Assembly (NCBI GenBank): GCA_030248215.1
Contig: JASANG010000272.1
Location: forward strand, 62,001 to 126,000
Reading direction: 5' to 3'
DNA from: Enoplolaimus lenunculus
Lineage: Eukaryota; Nematoda; Enoplea; Enoplida; Thoracostomopsidae
DNA: 64,000 nucleotides
The notes below the pieces were generated by a model. That model saw only the letters and a program-made list of their open reading frames with translations, was not told the origin of the DNA and ran no database searches. The translations under genes and the position numbers were made by a program. Below, in pieces: positions 40,711 through 53,648 of the stretch; within the stretch, counting starts at the first letter, position 1, and each line of letters opens with the position of its first letter.

Positions 40711-41440
40711 GTTCGTCACCCGTCTGCCGCCACCATCCGTCACCCGTCCGCCGCCGTCCGCCACCCGTCCGCCGCCGTCCGTCACCCGTCCGCCGCCGTC
40801 CGTCACCCGTCCGCCGCCGTCCGTCACCCGTCCGCCGCCGTCCGTCACCCGTCCGCCGCCGTCCGTCACCCGTCCGCCGCCGTCCGTCACCCGTCCGCCG
40901 CCGTCCGTCACCCGTCCGCCGCCGTCCGTCACCCGTCCGCCGCCGTCCGTCATCCGTCCGCCGCCGTCCGTCACCCGTCCGCCGCCGTCCGCCACCCGTC
41001 CGCCGCCGTCCGTCACCCGTCCGCCGCCGTCCGTCATCCGTCCGCCGCCGTCCGTCACCCGTCCGCCGCCGTCCGCCACCTGTCCGCCGCCGTCCGCCAC
41101 CCGTCCGTCACCCGTCCGCCGCCGTCCGTCACCCGTCCGCCGCCGTCCGTCACCCGTCCGCCGCCGTCCGTCACCCGTCCGCCGCCGTCCGTCACCCGTC
41201 CGCCGCCGTCCGTCACCCGTCCGCCGCCGTCCGTCACCCGTCCGCCGCCGTCCGTCACCCGTCCGCCGCCGTCCGTCACCCGTCCGCCGCCGTCCGTCAC
41301 CCGTCCGCCGCCGTCCGTCACCCGTCCGCCGCCGTCCGTCACCCGTCCGCCGCCGTCCGTCACCCGTCCGCCGCCGTCCGTCACCCGTCCGCCGCCGTCC
41401 GTCACCCGTCCGCCGCCATCTGTCACCCGTCCGGCGCCGT
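40711..41440. repeat. CpG-rich 21-bp minisatellite
   Basis: About 34 units of roughly GTCCGTCACCCGTCCGCCGC plus C. Each unit has five CpG sites and no stop codon in the frames used, so long open frames (310 codons plus, 272 codons minus) appear on both strands. Units differ mainly by GTC/GCC/ATC variants. One unit near 41095-41115 is about 10 bases short. Confidence 0.97.
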
Positions 41441-42058
41441 TCGTCGCCGTTCGTCACCTGTACTACGCCGTCCGTCGGCGTCGCTTATCACCGTACAGCG
41501 CCGTCCGTCACCATACGTTATAGTACACGAGTTATTTGCGTACGATACCACACGGTGACGGCCGTCGCCGCACTGTGGCGAGCGGCTTTGCACGGTGACG
41601 GACGGCGCTGCACATCAACAAAAGTATAGCGCAACCCTAACTTCATACCACAGCGGCAAAAAGTCGATCTAAACAGCTTTTGTAGTCATATTAGCGTAGG
41701 AACCTTATCAAATAACGTCATCCAAAAAAACGGCGAAGACATACAATTTCTGACGCGGTTATCATTTTTGTATATTTAATATATAAAATGACACAAAACA
41801 AAATTTATCAAATTCGTGTTAAATTAGAAAAAAAATGCGTACGAACAAAAATATATTAGAGACCTACCGGCTTTGAGATAGCCGCTGATACCTGGACACA
41901 GAACAGAAATGAGACAAAAATTAAATCCATGAATGAACACAGCTGGTTTTCGCAATGGCGTTGAGTGATTTGTGAATTATTGTATTTTGGTGTTTTTAGT
42001 TTTCCTAAAACCACAGTTTCTCACATAATAATTGCTTAGTTAAGTTCTAAGTCTAAGA

Positions 42059-42487
42059 CAGTGGCGGATGCAGGATATCACAATGGGGGGCCCCAAAAAT
42101 TTCACAGGTAATAAACTTATTTTTGACCGACACACAAACCACGAACTATTGCCATAAAATTGATTTCTTTACGTTAGTTCATTTGAGATGAATCACAAAT
42201 AAAACTAACGCATCAACGCAATTTAGATCTAAATAACAGGGTGGAAACATAAGTTCGGACTTGGTTTCAAACAGGCACAAATTTAAAGGCTCGGATTCGA
42301 AAGCCAATTCAGTTTTGAAAAAGCAAAATCCAGTCAGCTTCATCAACATAAGTTTCTGTTTATGAATTAATTAAAACTGCCTGCTATTGTGGGAACAGCG
42401 TCGAAAAGCAATTGACACTCTATATAATTTATGTTGAGATGCTGTTGGGGGGCCACGGCCGGGGTGCCCCCCATGGATCCGCAATAG
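42059..42487. mobile_element. hAT-like MITE, 429 bp
   Basis: Starts CAGTGGCGGATGCAGG and ends CCATGGATCCGCAATAG. The flanks are GTCTAAGA (42051-42058) and GTCTAAGG (42488-42495), an 8-bp duplication with one difference. Confidence 0.75.
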
Positions 42488-42560
42488 GTCTAAGGTTCTG
42501 TCTGTTACGTGTCTAAACCAAAACATTTGATTAGAATAAGCCTAAACGCCTAGCGCTAGG

Positions 42561-42782
42561 GCCAATATTCTCAAATGCATATACCACCTATCAGCAGTTA
42601 GTAATAGCTTTTCAAACTAACGAACTGCTGCAATTGCCGATTTCAAAATTTACACAGAAGTAACGTAAATTACAGTACAATAAATGTGCTGAATTTCAAA
42701 TGTTACCATTCCCGTGTTCAAAAGTCACAAGACCTACCATCAACTGATGACAGGTGCTACACACATTTGAGAATACGGGCTT
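42561..42782. mobile_element. Family C MITE
   Basis: Inverted ends GGCCAATATTCTCAAATGC and CACACATTTGAGAATACGGGC, inner arms ACCTATCAGCAGTTAG and CAACTGATGACAGGTGC. The 123-codon minus-strand frame across its edge is repeat-derived. Confidence 0.72.
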
Positions 42783-44747
42783 ATGCCTAAACCTAAGCTT
42801 AATCGTAGCCTTATCATAATTGGCGAAATTTATATTTTTAGACAAATGCAATCCGGAGCATTCTGTGCGAAACAGGATATGCTCTCGACTTAATCCCACC
42901 ACATTACGGATAAGTTTTAGCATAGAATGCGGCGTTTTAACAGCCAGGCACGCAAGAACAAAGGTGTCAGGGGGTCGTTCCAAACCCCTAAAAAAGCATA
43001 GAGGGGTACCGCCGACACTCCAAAAAAGCCACCAAAACTCTCCAGTTTCACGTACGAGTTTATGCATTTAAATGCTCATGGTTCCTGCTCGCTTCACTCG
43101 TGACATTTTCTAAACTACTCTGTCAGACTTTTTACTCTTGATTACCTGCCAGAAATAGCATTCTTTGTCAGATTTATTAATGGCCCGTCTGTTTTGGGCG
43201 TTAGCTGCTGCACTGATGTGTCACACCCCCTAGCGAAAAATCGTTCTTAGATCCCATTCATCAACACACTGGAGGTTTTATCGTTTCGTGTCGAGATTTT
43301 GTACTGCACATACGTGTAATGATTTATAAATATAGTTTTAAATGCATTCAAACAGGTTTGATATTGAACTCACAAGAAACTGAACCAACTTGCGGATTGT
43401 GTATTGTTAAACGCGTGCACTGACTGCAATAAGTTGCGCGCAAGCACACTCCATATGAAAAGCATTTATCTGCTGCGAGGTTTCGACTTATTTATCAGAA
43501 ATTAGGAAAGATTTTCAAGAATTTTTATACCAATTTCGCGAATCTGAAATCAAATTCAAAATTGACAAAATTCAAGATTAATAATAAGAAAACAACAGCT
43601 GTTAATGAAATGTTTTTGCTCATCAAATGTCAAAATATTTTTAAATGAAAGATTATCACTGATTTGTAAGAATAATATTTCAATGATTTCAAAATATATA
43701 GCTGGGTTGAAAACATGTGACTTAAAGTCTGTGGGTGAACTCTTGCCGAAATGTTCGCTCTGAGGTCAATATATGCATTGAGTTTAAGTTTGGGCTCAAC
43801 ATGTACACTGCTATAGTTAATATTATATGACACACTGTAATTTAGGAATATCATATGTTCACATAAAGTGTCCTGCAGTATCACGCATAACATTGCTGTC
43901 TATCCGATATGAGAGCCAAAATAGCGTCGACGTTAAATCAACAAGGCATAAAACGTTACCCGGTGGGTCGTATAGGGGCGTAGCCAGGGGGAATATGCAA
44001 GGGGGTCATGGTCCCAAACGTTTTTTGGAAAAATTTCGTTTTTGAATAAATTGAAACTGTGATCTTCTGTGCGTTTCATTCCGACACACTAGTTTTAGTG
44101 ATCTTCTATTCAGAAGCGACAGAGCTTTGGTGATATATGTATCAGAATTTAAGAGCCACAACTGCTCGAACGACAAACGGATGCAAAAGGCTGCAAGTCC
44201 CGGTTACTACGTTGCCACATTCACTAAAATGCCGCTCAGATTTGTCCGTAATAGCTTGTATACCAAGCACGCGACGAGTGAGCTTGGAGCTTGGATAACA
44301 GTCGAAACACACTGTATTTTCACGCCAGTAATTAACAGATATCTTGAAGTAGCAGCACAAACGACTGCAGTTGAAGATTCTAGATAATTAACAAGCTCGC
44401 TAGTACAGTGGTTTACAAAATTTTCTACATCCGCATAAGTGCAAATGATTGCAATTTAGAAACTCAAGAAACTCTCTAAATTTTTGCAGAACGTATGCCT
44501 ACATTGCAAAATCCTTGCTACGCCATGACCGCAGTATTTATGAAAATTGAAAGGAATCAAAGTTCAAAATACGTATCGAAATCTTATAACAAATCGCCGG
44601 GCTATTTCATCGGCTTATCGAACAAAAGGAGGTCACGCACTGCTTCGATTTATTTCGGCTCGCAGGTCCATAGTTTAGGTGCAAGCCCGAGCCCGACCCG
44701 GGCCGGTTTTCAACCCTAGTCCCTGCCGGGGTGGTTATTGCTTAAAT

Positions 44748-44870
44748 CAATGGCGGATCCATGGGGGGCACCCCGGCAGTTGCCCCCCCAACAGCATCTC
44801 GACAAAAATTATATAGCATTACCTGTGAAATTTTGGCTACCCCCATTTTGAGATCCTGGATCCGCCACTG
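44748..44870. mobile_element. hAT-like MITE, 123 bp, perfect target duplication
   Basis: CAATGGCGGATCC at left and GGATCCGCCACTG at right are inverted. The flanks are the identical 8-mers GCTTAAAT (44740-44747 and 44871-44878). Confidence 0.88.
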
Positions 44871-45369
44871 GCTTAAATCCACCTGTTACCCCGTTATATA
44901 CAACATGAATCTTATATAAAACGCCAATCAAATTGTGCTTAACACTTGCCTACTTTACATATTGCATTCCCCAATCATAAACTTTCGGTCGACCCACGCC
45001 CTTTTAATATAATAATTTTGACTCATTCTATGAATCCAAACTAAGGTCAAAATTGCAATAAGCAGGACTTTACCTTAAAACTATAATACAAAATCGAAAA
45101 TTAATCTGTAAAAAGAGCAATTTTTATGCTAATGCTGCTGTGATGTAATTAAAGTTTACCCGCTAATCGTTTTATTTCTAGAACAAAGGCGCAACTAGAA
45201 AGTACAAAGATACCCTAGACCCTGTAAATAGTTTGTGATATTGTGTGCCTATCATCACTAACTCCGCGTATATGACCGCATTACAATGACGCTATTTCGC
45301 TCCGGTTTAATAATGCAGTTCTAACGCCGTTTCGCAACGCCTAAGCCTATCTTAAGTTCAAAGTGAGAC

Positions 45370-45480
45370 TAGGCGGAGCCAGGGACGTCCTTAGCGTGTC
45401 GTTTTAGGAGTTTGGTTTTAGTTTTGTGTCTTAGTTTTTAGTTTAAAATATAACTAAGGGTGGCACAACCACCTACAGAC
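45370..45480. repeat. Dispersed repeat shared with 1318-1425
   Basis: GGCGGAGCCAGGGACGTCC, a T-rich middle, and GGTGGCACAACCACCTACAG match the order in ANKRD27 intron 1. The family is not identified. Confidence 0.5.
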
Positions 45481-47979
45481 CAAAATATTTTTAAAAATTT
45501 TGTTATCAATACAGTAGTTACTGGAAAAAGAGGGCAGGTCTGCTATCTATTTTGCCGATTAGAGGCAACTCTGCACTGTTATTCGGTTAGCGACTGTTAT
45601 TTATTTTTAATTCACTCCACGTTAATTGCACACAATATTCGTCTTTTTATATTCTTTATTTTGTGTACGGCTGACTTGGTTCGAAGCATTTTTGTTGATT
45701 GCCGTGTCCCTTAATGTTTTTTGTGGATTTAATAAAATTTATGAAACCTGCCTGAGCGCCTGTTACATATTTAACCAGTGCCCCTTGGACCCCTTATTTG
45801 GGTCACTGGATTGATAGATATAATTTGGCGAAAAGGAATAATAATTGCCATATTTTAGAAACGATAGCAGCGCAGTTAATTACTCTCAAACCAAAATTCT
45901 GGTTACGATTAAAAGATTATGCGTGGGTAATGGCGATGGCCGATGGGTAGGATAAATGTCAAATTTATATCCGTGCTCATGTTCTCAATGATGGATAGCA
46001 AGCACATATCGCCAGTTTAAGATTTTGCTTGTAATCTTTCGAACAACCTGATACATGAGCGTAGCCAAGATTTCGAAAAGGGGCGTTATATTCGATGAAA
46101 ATTTGGAAGGGATGATTCTTGTGTTTCCAATTCGGGACTTTGACATCTGAATCGGATTCCCACCTGCTAAGCCCTTGATGAAACAGTAAGCCTTAAAACG
46201 TACTTAATACATTTTTTGATTGGATCCCAGTCAAAGATAGTCTTATAAAGCCTGTGCGAAGGCAGCCGGTCGTATTGGCTGGGACCAATTTCCACGCGAA
46301 GCTGATACTTGCAATAACTTTATGGCAGTATTTCATAAAAGTGACTTAACTTTATGCCAAGGATGGAGACTTTATGCGGGATCACGTTATAACCGGAGCA
46401 GGTGGGACACGGTTTGTCCCATGTTGCTTCGACGTCAACGTTAAAATTCGGGCTCTTAGAATCGGGTCAACAGACAAAACTCGAATGTCATATGACATTA
46501 GCTTAACAATCACCGCTCTCAAATGATTAATGTATACAAGGGCGGGTATGTCACGTGACAGTGTGAGACATTTATGCAAATATCATATGATATTCCAAAA
46601 TTTCAACGAATATCATATAATATTTGGGGGGACAGTTTAATCTTTGGGTACTGATAAGTGAATGGAAGGTAGAATAGCAGAGGCACAAATGTGCTTTAAA
46701 TACCGAATACATACCTGCGAAACGTTTCCGACACAAAATCGCTTAAAACCACAGCTTCATAATTAAAAAATTCAAATTTCACATTCTAGTATATATTCAA
46801 CAGAACAATTTGGGTGTGTTACCTCAAGCGTGCAGACATTTGAAAATATATCATACGATATTCGCAGACAATAACTCGAATATCATATGATATTGAAGAA
46901 CAAAAGATAACCTACATATAATAATAGCAGACAAATACGAATTTTTTAATACAGTACGGTGTCTGCAAACAGACAAAATGTTACCCAGTAGTCTAATATG
47001 GACAAAACGTCTCCCAAGCTGCCCGGTTATAACGTGAACCCCGCATTAGGAACCCTACTGTCTCCTGCATAATCCACACTGGGTACACGTCTGTTATCAA
47101 TGTGAACTACAGCGTTTTTAAACAAATAAATAAGTAAATAAATAAATAATAAATAAATATATAATTTTTTATTATAAAATTTTAACAACTGTTTAAAGTA
47201 AAAAACAAATATTTCGAATTTCACTAATGTTCCAACTCTTCATTTTATAAAGTGTTAAAGCGAAATAGACAACACGACCAGTTTGGCTTAGAAAATATAT
47301 TGCCTAAATTCCTCACTTAACTGCATCAGCCATGGGACATAGTCAGTTCAGGCGGACATGAAATAGAAACGTTGATACTGATAAAACGTTTGACAAATGA
47401 ACCAAAAGTTCCAATTACTTAAATTAGTGTCAAAATTCATGATCAACAGGTTATAGGTGCTACATATGTTTGAGAATGCTCGCCGTGAATTTGATATTCA
47501 TTTTAAACTGTACGTTGCAAAAAAAGGATAATTTTTGCTGTATTAAAATCTCGTTCACTAGGTTTGAAACATATATTAATTTTAAATCAATAGGTATTAT
47601 GAAAAAAGCCTACTTCGTTAGGCAAGCAGCATGAATTTTTAATTAACCAGACCAGGCGTACAGAGGTTAGGTATATGTTTTAGGTAGAAAATAGTTGACA
47701 GTAGCAAGCAAACCATTAACAATAAGCGATAATGAAAAAAATTAAGAGTTAAACGTTCTTTTTAATATATACCAGGTATACACGAGAATCTTGCTTCTTT
47801 AGTTGAAATTTAAAATACCAAATTAAAAACAATTTGAACGAAATCGAAAAATTTCGATGGGCTCGAAAAATTTGTCAATTTATAAACGGGCTTAAAACTT
47901 AATACAGGGGAGGTGCAAAATTTATAAAGAGAGTACAGTTTCTTCCTTTATACTTAGCTACAAGCCGATCACATAGCCA

Positions 47980-48115
47980 AAGGGAGAGCCAGGGGGGGGG
48001 GGCTCAACTCCCCATGGAAATATCTTGGCCTTTTAGAAAATTTTCTACCTTGCTTGCAAGTCTATGAAAACCCTTGTATGCCACTCCTCAAAATGTTTAT
48101 GGCGCTACAAGCCTT
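47980..48115. repeat. Family G repeat
   Basis: AGAGCCAGGGGGGGGGGGCT, TTAGAAAATTTTCTACCTTG and AACCCTTGTATGCC blocks in order. Confidence 0.6.
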
Positions 48116-48469
48116 AGCATACAGTACACAGTGGCACAAACATAAAAATAATTAATAACGATAACTACTGCTAGCAGAATCGCTGTTAATTAATCTATAG
48201 CGGTTAAAAACGTTTGAAATTAGAAATAACAAAAATAAAAAAACTTTTAAGCTTTTAAAAATTTAAATTTTAAAGATCAAAATAAAATGCCCGACTATTT
48301 TGCGTCAGAGTAAATTTTGCTAAACCAAGCGAACGTAAACATTTTAGTTCAAGAATTCATGAAAAAAAATCAAAATCGAAAGTTTTTGCTAAAGAGTTAC
48401 ATTTTTAAGCGAAACAATATTTAAAATATAAAAAATTAAGAATTTAAATCGGACTATAAAATAAACCGG

Positions 48470-48612
48470 TGCATCATGTTACTTTAAAGGGCGTCCATTT
48501 TCCTGTTGGGTATCTATAAAAAGTAGGTTTAGATTCTAGATTACAGTGTTTTGCTTAGGCTTAGGCTTAGGCTTAGGAATACGCTTAATCTATTGTTACG
48601 CCCCTAAAAGTA
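48470..48612. mobile_element. Family A2 MITE
   Basis: Inverted ends GTTACTTTAAAGGGCGTCC and TGTTACGCCCCTAAAAGTAA, with three GCTTAG units. The best-preserved A2 copy. Confidence 0.7.
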
Positions 48613-50817
48613 AACCTGCTATACTCGTCGCGCACCACCGGACACCATCCAATAGATTTTGCCAATATTTTTGTCTGTAAACACATTGCAGTCTGCGGCA
48701 GCACTCGGCGCACTAAAGTATAGAGCAACCCTTGGGGCTTGGGGGCAGACGCTGCCACGATTCCATTCGGTGGAACTACAGTTCAATTATATAATAGCGC
48801 CACTCTAATCCCACGTTGTCCACACCGATGATACTAATAACCGCTTTTAAAATGACCTTACGTTCACACCGTGTGTTGTATGTATGAATTGATTTATATT
48901 AACTCAATTGACAAGCTTATTGTAAACGGCGCATAAATTTGAAAACCTTGGTTCGCTATTGTTTACCTTGTGCTAATTATAATGGAACTCAAAATCTAAA
49001 AGATAGCTATGTGTATCTGAATAGTATGAAAAATAACAAAACCAATTACTAAAAGCCAGTAAAAAAATCTTGACAAAACTTCGACATAAACAGATAAACA
49101 CAACCGAATGTCGGCGATAAATATGATAAATTCTATCATGACACAGTAATTCGATAAAGCCGCCTATACAAGAGGACTCAGAAACGTCGGCTGACATTAA
49201 AAATTATTATTCTTTGGGATTGGAGAAGTTAAAAAATGTGAAATTGGAATTTTGAAAAATGTGGCATACGATTTGCAATCAATATCCAGTCTACGCATAG
49301 CGATGCTTCGATTGTTCATTTACTTGGAATAATTATGTTGGTTGCAATTGAGTCGTACAATTTGTGCATATTTAACGATCTGTCGAAAGCTTGTTGCTCG
49401 AAACCATTTATATTTTTAAAACTGGATCCCTGCACATACGTATTTTGGACGAGTTGCTAGCATACTTTGTTTACAATAGTTTCATAGCACGCAGACGGAA
49501 TTGTTCTCGATTTAGAAAATTTGCATACAGCTTTTTGGCATTTACTATTAACGCTTTTGCGCATTGCGGAAATTTGCACGACTGATATAAATTAAAACCG
49601 TAACAGTGCATTCGTAACGAAAGTTTAGTGAAAAATGCACATTTGAGTTAACATTTCTTCTACTCATAAACTATTGCTTTAAGACGCTAAACAATATAAT
49701 GGATAGGATTCGTATCAAAATTATGTAATATAGAACGCCGTAGAAAAAAAATTAATTTCTGCTAACTTTATAACACAAAAACGATGATGCAAAATATACA
49801 ATTGTGAAACTTTAGGTATGTCCCAGCTACGGTTCTAGTGCTGCAATAATTTCCCAATATAAAACATTGATATTTTGCCACAGAAAAACACACCTGCTTA
49901 TACTTGTCATGAGAGATCATAACCAGCAACATATTCCGGACATCCGGAAATCTTTTAGCTGATATCCGGTTCTAAACCAACTAGCGGATGCTTTCAAAAG
50001 AAAAATATCTACTGTAGCAGTTATTGATTGTTATCAACAATGTGTGTGTCCCTAGAGCTTACGTAATAGACAACTATGTGTGGTGATGCTAAAACAAGCC
50101 AAACTCTATACTACGCAGGACGTAATCAGTGAAACGGAAACTTTTAACACGTAACAGTGTTGATTCCTGTTAATAGAACCCGGAAATTATATTTTAGTAA
50201 AAAACTAAGTCAGCCGACATTATCATAGAAGTACTGTGCCAAATTTAAAGGCGGACGCCTGGTACCTTTGCAATTGGAAATTCTTAACAACAAGATATAT
50301 ATTTATTTTTATTTATATATATTTATATATATGTTGTGTTCATATATATAGATATATAAGTAAATTTATTGATGGGTACAAGAAAACGATAAGACATATA
50401 TTGTTTTTAAAGTGCAGATTTAACAAACCTTTAATTCTTTGCGATTTGAATTCAAATTCAGTTTTAAACCGGATATGGCCAAAGCATCATAGACTTTTTA
50501 AAATATTCGGTGTTTGTGGAAGGTTTTGTTTGAATTCGAAGGCATTAGTATTTACAGTTGCCAAATATATCTATATTCTGTCAAAGTTTTTTGAAAACGG
50601 AAATTAAATCGTTATTTCATCGCAAAAGAATCAAAATAAACTTCCGCAACTGCAGGCGTTCAAACAGTTTGAAAAATTATGGCAAAATGATAAAAAGTGC
50701 TGTATGCATTAGAAAATATAGCCCATTTAAGCAAGTTCTCTAGTTTGTGCCCAACTACAAATGAAAAATGAACAAACCATACTGGTATCGTATGTTTTAA
50801 AATTTACAGGAAACCAG

Positions 50818-50965
50818 GCCCGTTAGCCAGCTCGCGTTGTAAGGTGGGGCTAAAAAATTTTCAGCAGGGGCATACAAGGGTTTTCGTTGACGTACAAGCA
50901 AGGTAGAAAATTTTCTAGGGGGGGAACAAAATTTTTGCAGGGTGGGGTGAGCAACTCCTGCGACA
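50818..50965. repeat. Family G repeat, reverse orientation
   Basis: GTTAGCCAGCTCGCG, CATACAAGGGTTTTCG, CAAGCAAGGTAGAAAATTTT and GGGGTGAGCAACTCC are the complement of the usual order. Confidence 0.6.
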
Positions 50966-51529
50966 CAAAAAGTAATCTCTGAATTTATTCAGAACCATAT
51001 TTTAGTGACAAAACCGAAAAGTTTTCTTTTATATTTAAGGCAATTTTTAGAAAATAACAGGAAAACGTTTATTTCTTTCGTTTTATGCTTTGATTTTAAG
51101 ATTTTACTGCAAACACCTTTTTCGAGAAATTTTTGTTATAACATAAACACTTTTCAAGTGCACCTTGCTAATCATATTTCTTTACTGTAAAAATTTTTTT
51201 TCTTAAATAACAGAAACATCAATTTACGTGATGATCTCTTCTTGGCTACGGGCCCGCAAGAAACCCAAACCAGGAACTCGAAATTGAAATGTTTGTTTGT
51301 TGTTTTGTTAGTAGATTTTCGAGCATTTTGTAGTGAACTCGACAATGAAACGTTTTTAAAAAAAATTCAGCGAAAGTGAAAATGTAAGCTTAACATCAAC
51401 ATAGGAATGAAATAGTTTTCAATGGAAAAAGTATCACACAAAATACAATGCATAGTTCAACATCAGTTCGTCAGAGGGTCAACTATAACAGTCACTTTCT
51501 AAACAATATGTAGCACCTGTCGCCAGTTA

Positions 51530-53648
51530 TGCGTCATCCATTTTAATGTGTGCCCGCCGTGTGGAAAATTGACGCAACCATTTCCAAGTACGGTTTTGAA
51601 AAACGCTTCAAAAAGGAAATGGAATTTCAAAACTGTTTCAATTTCCCACAGCTATCGATTTTTCAAACTCAAGTAGTTAATTGATAGCATTATTTGATCT
51701 TCAATTTACCACTAGCGCTTTTTTAAACAAGGGCAATGGGAAATTGCGCCATTTTCCAAATTCAATTTCCGCTTTGCCTTGACACTTCAATTACCAAAGT
51801 GGAAATTGAAAGAGAAGCATAACGTTTAGCAATTAAATGATATTGACCCTCTTATCGAAAATTGAATTTACAGTTTACAACTTCACTTGTGATATTGTCC
51901 CCAAAAAGGATGAAATTTTACAACTCAAAGTTCAAATAGAAGGTTAGGATGAGAGTTTCTAGAAATGATGTTTGATGGGCCACCCAAGTCGCAAGGTTGA
52001 AGTTGTGCGATTGAAATTTTGAATATCTTGACGTTAGTGGTCATTCGACGCTTGGGGTCAAGTTTCTTGTGCTACCAGTTTTACTGAGGTTGGGTTTAAA
52101 ATTGGAACAGCAATTTTTTTGCGCGCACTGGAGTTACTTTTTATGGAGTACGAGGGTATATTGATTCAAGGATTGGTGATTACAATTGGTATCCCCCGCA
52201 AACTGAAACCGCATATAGTCACGTTGAACTTACTATGTCCGAACGTGTCTACGATCTAATTAAGAATATAGACGAAACGAGCGAAGATTTATGAGTGTTA
52301 ATAGTTTTGCATAATTTAGCAAAAATTATCTGTTTAGTTCGTTTCGATTGACTTCTGTCACTTTTCAAAAAATAAACATAAAACCAAACCACTTAACAAC
52401 ATATTGCAGATATTGGCTAAAATTAACTAATTAGCCATCATTTTTACTACCTAATTTCACCTCACCTGCGGCTCCGGTATTTTTCACCTCCGGTTGCACC
52501 CTACTACGTAAATGTATACCAGACAGACTTCACAGGCGTTTACAGAACTAAGAACCATGATCGAGAATTGTGCTCAATTACTTCAGACATCACGCCCCCT
52601 AAACGTCAGCCACTTTTTCCTATACTTAGTGCTTCTTAGGCTAAGATTTAGACTTAGGGCTACGGGTACCGCCCCTGGATTGTTTTTTCCGGAAAAAAAT
52701 TATGACCGGAAAAAATGAAAAAAACACATTCCTTGTCTGAGTGATCGGTTATCCCACCCTTAGCCGGCGTTTGCCCAAAAATGCTAGCATTTTGAAGCTT
52801 TTTGCATATTTGAGCTTCTGTTTTGGCGTGGAATAATAGGAGGCCATTAGAGGTCGAAGCTAGAAAAAGTTTTGCATCAGCTTTTTTGGCCGGCCCCACT
52901 GTGGACGAAACCTGGTGAGCGAACCGAAACAGATGTATATGCAGTTTTGCATTAAATCTCGTGGCAAAGCTTCAATTCTGAAGTCCATTTACAAATGCTG
53001 CAATTTTCGCTCTTTTCGGACGTATAATGTGTCCTGGTGAACATATACACACGGTCACTACAATCCTGTACAGCCCTGTTCTATACATTGGCCAAAATTA
53101 TAGACAGCATTAAAAGAATTGCGTGTTTGTAACAAATATTCCTATCTGGTGCATAAATCTTTCTTTCACTTCCGACGTCGAAAACGCCTGCCGTCATAGT
53201 TGAAAGCGAATTATTGCACCGATTAGTTCAAAGGTCATGTACCTACCGCAGTGTTTCCGCTTTTATGATTTTTTCAATTTCCCACTGCCCTGCTGATTTT
53301 CAACTACCGTGAGGGAAATTGAAACGGAAATTTGGGTGCCCATTTCCCACTGCAGTTTTGGTGACTTTTCAATTTCCTTTTTGACAGCAAATTTAGCTTA
53401 TCAATTTCCTATTTAAGTTTTAAAAATGTCTCAATTTCCTACTGCTGTCCTATTTAAATTCCCTATTGGGAAATCGACACTCAAAATATCATTTCAATTT
53501 ACTAGTACGGTTTGCAAATTGTCTCAATTTCCCACTAGACCAATTTTTTCAAATTAAATTTCCTTCTTGAAGCGATTTTCAAAACCGTACTTGGAAATGG
53601 TTGCGTCAATTTTCCACACGGCGGGCACACGATAAAATGGATGACGCA
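51530..53648. mobile_element. PIF/Harbinger-like non-autonomous element, 2119 bp
   Basis: TGCGTCATCCATTTTA at 51530 is mirrored by TAAAATGGATGACGCA ending at 53648, and the match continues for about 100 bp (GTGTGCCCGCCGTGTGG, GACGCAACCATTTCCAAG). The flanks are TTA on each side (51527-51529, 53649-53651). Removing the element restores CGCCAG-TTA-GTGATAG, a family C MITE sequence, so it inserted into an older MITE. A 3-bp TTA/TAA duplication is typical of PIF/Harbinger. Many internal CAATTTCCCACTG motifs; no transposase frame. Confidence 0.85.

Larger units (their letters stand above)
41630..51529. other. Gene-poor repeat region
   Basis: No host exon recognised. The listed MITEs and family G copies account for part of it. 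The rest, for example 43090-43970 and 48620-50810, is AT-rich sequence with no structure I can name. Confidence 0.4.

Noticed and set aside
40639-41629. Long open frames on both strands (310 codons plus, 272 codons minus) of Pro/Arg- and Gly/Asp-rich repeats
   Set aside because: They are by-products of a stop-free 21-bp unit. Both strands are open, and a short unit shifts peptide phase without closing the frame.
42696-43067. Minus-strand frame of 123 codons (GLERPPDTFVLACLAV)
   Set aside because: Its C-terminal end overlaps a family C MITE; an equally long plus-strand frame is open, and no domain is recognised.
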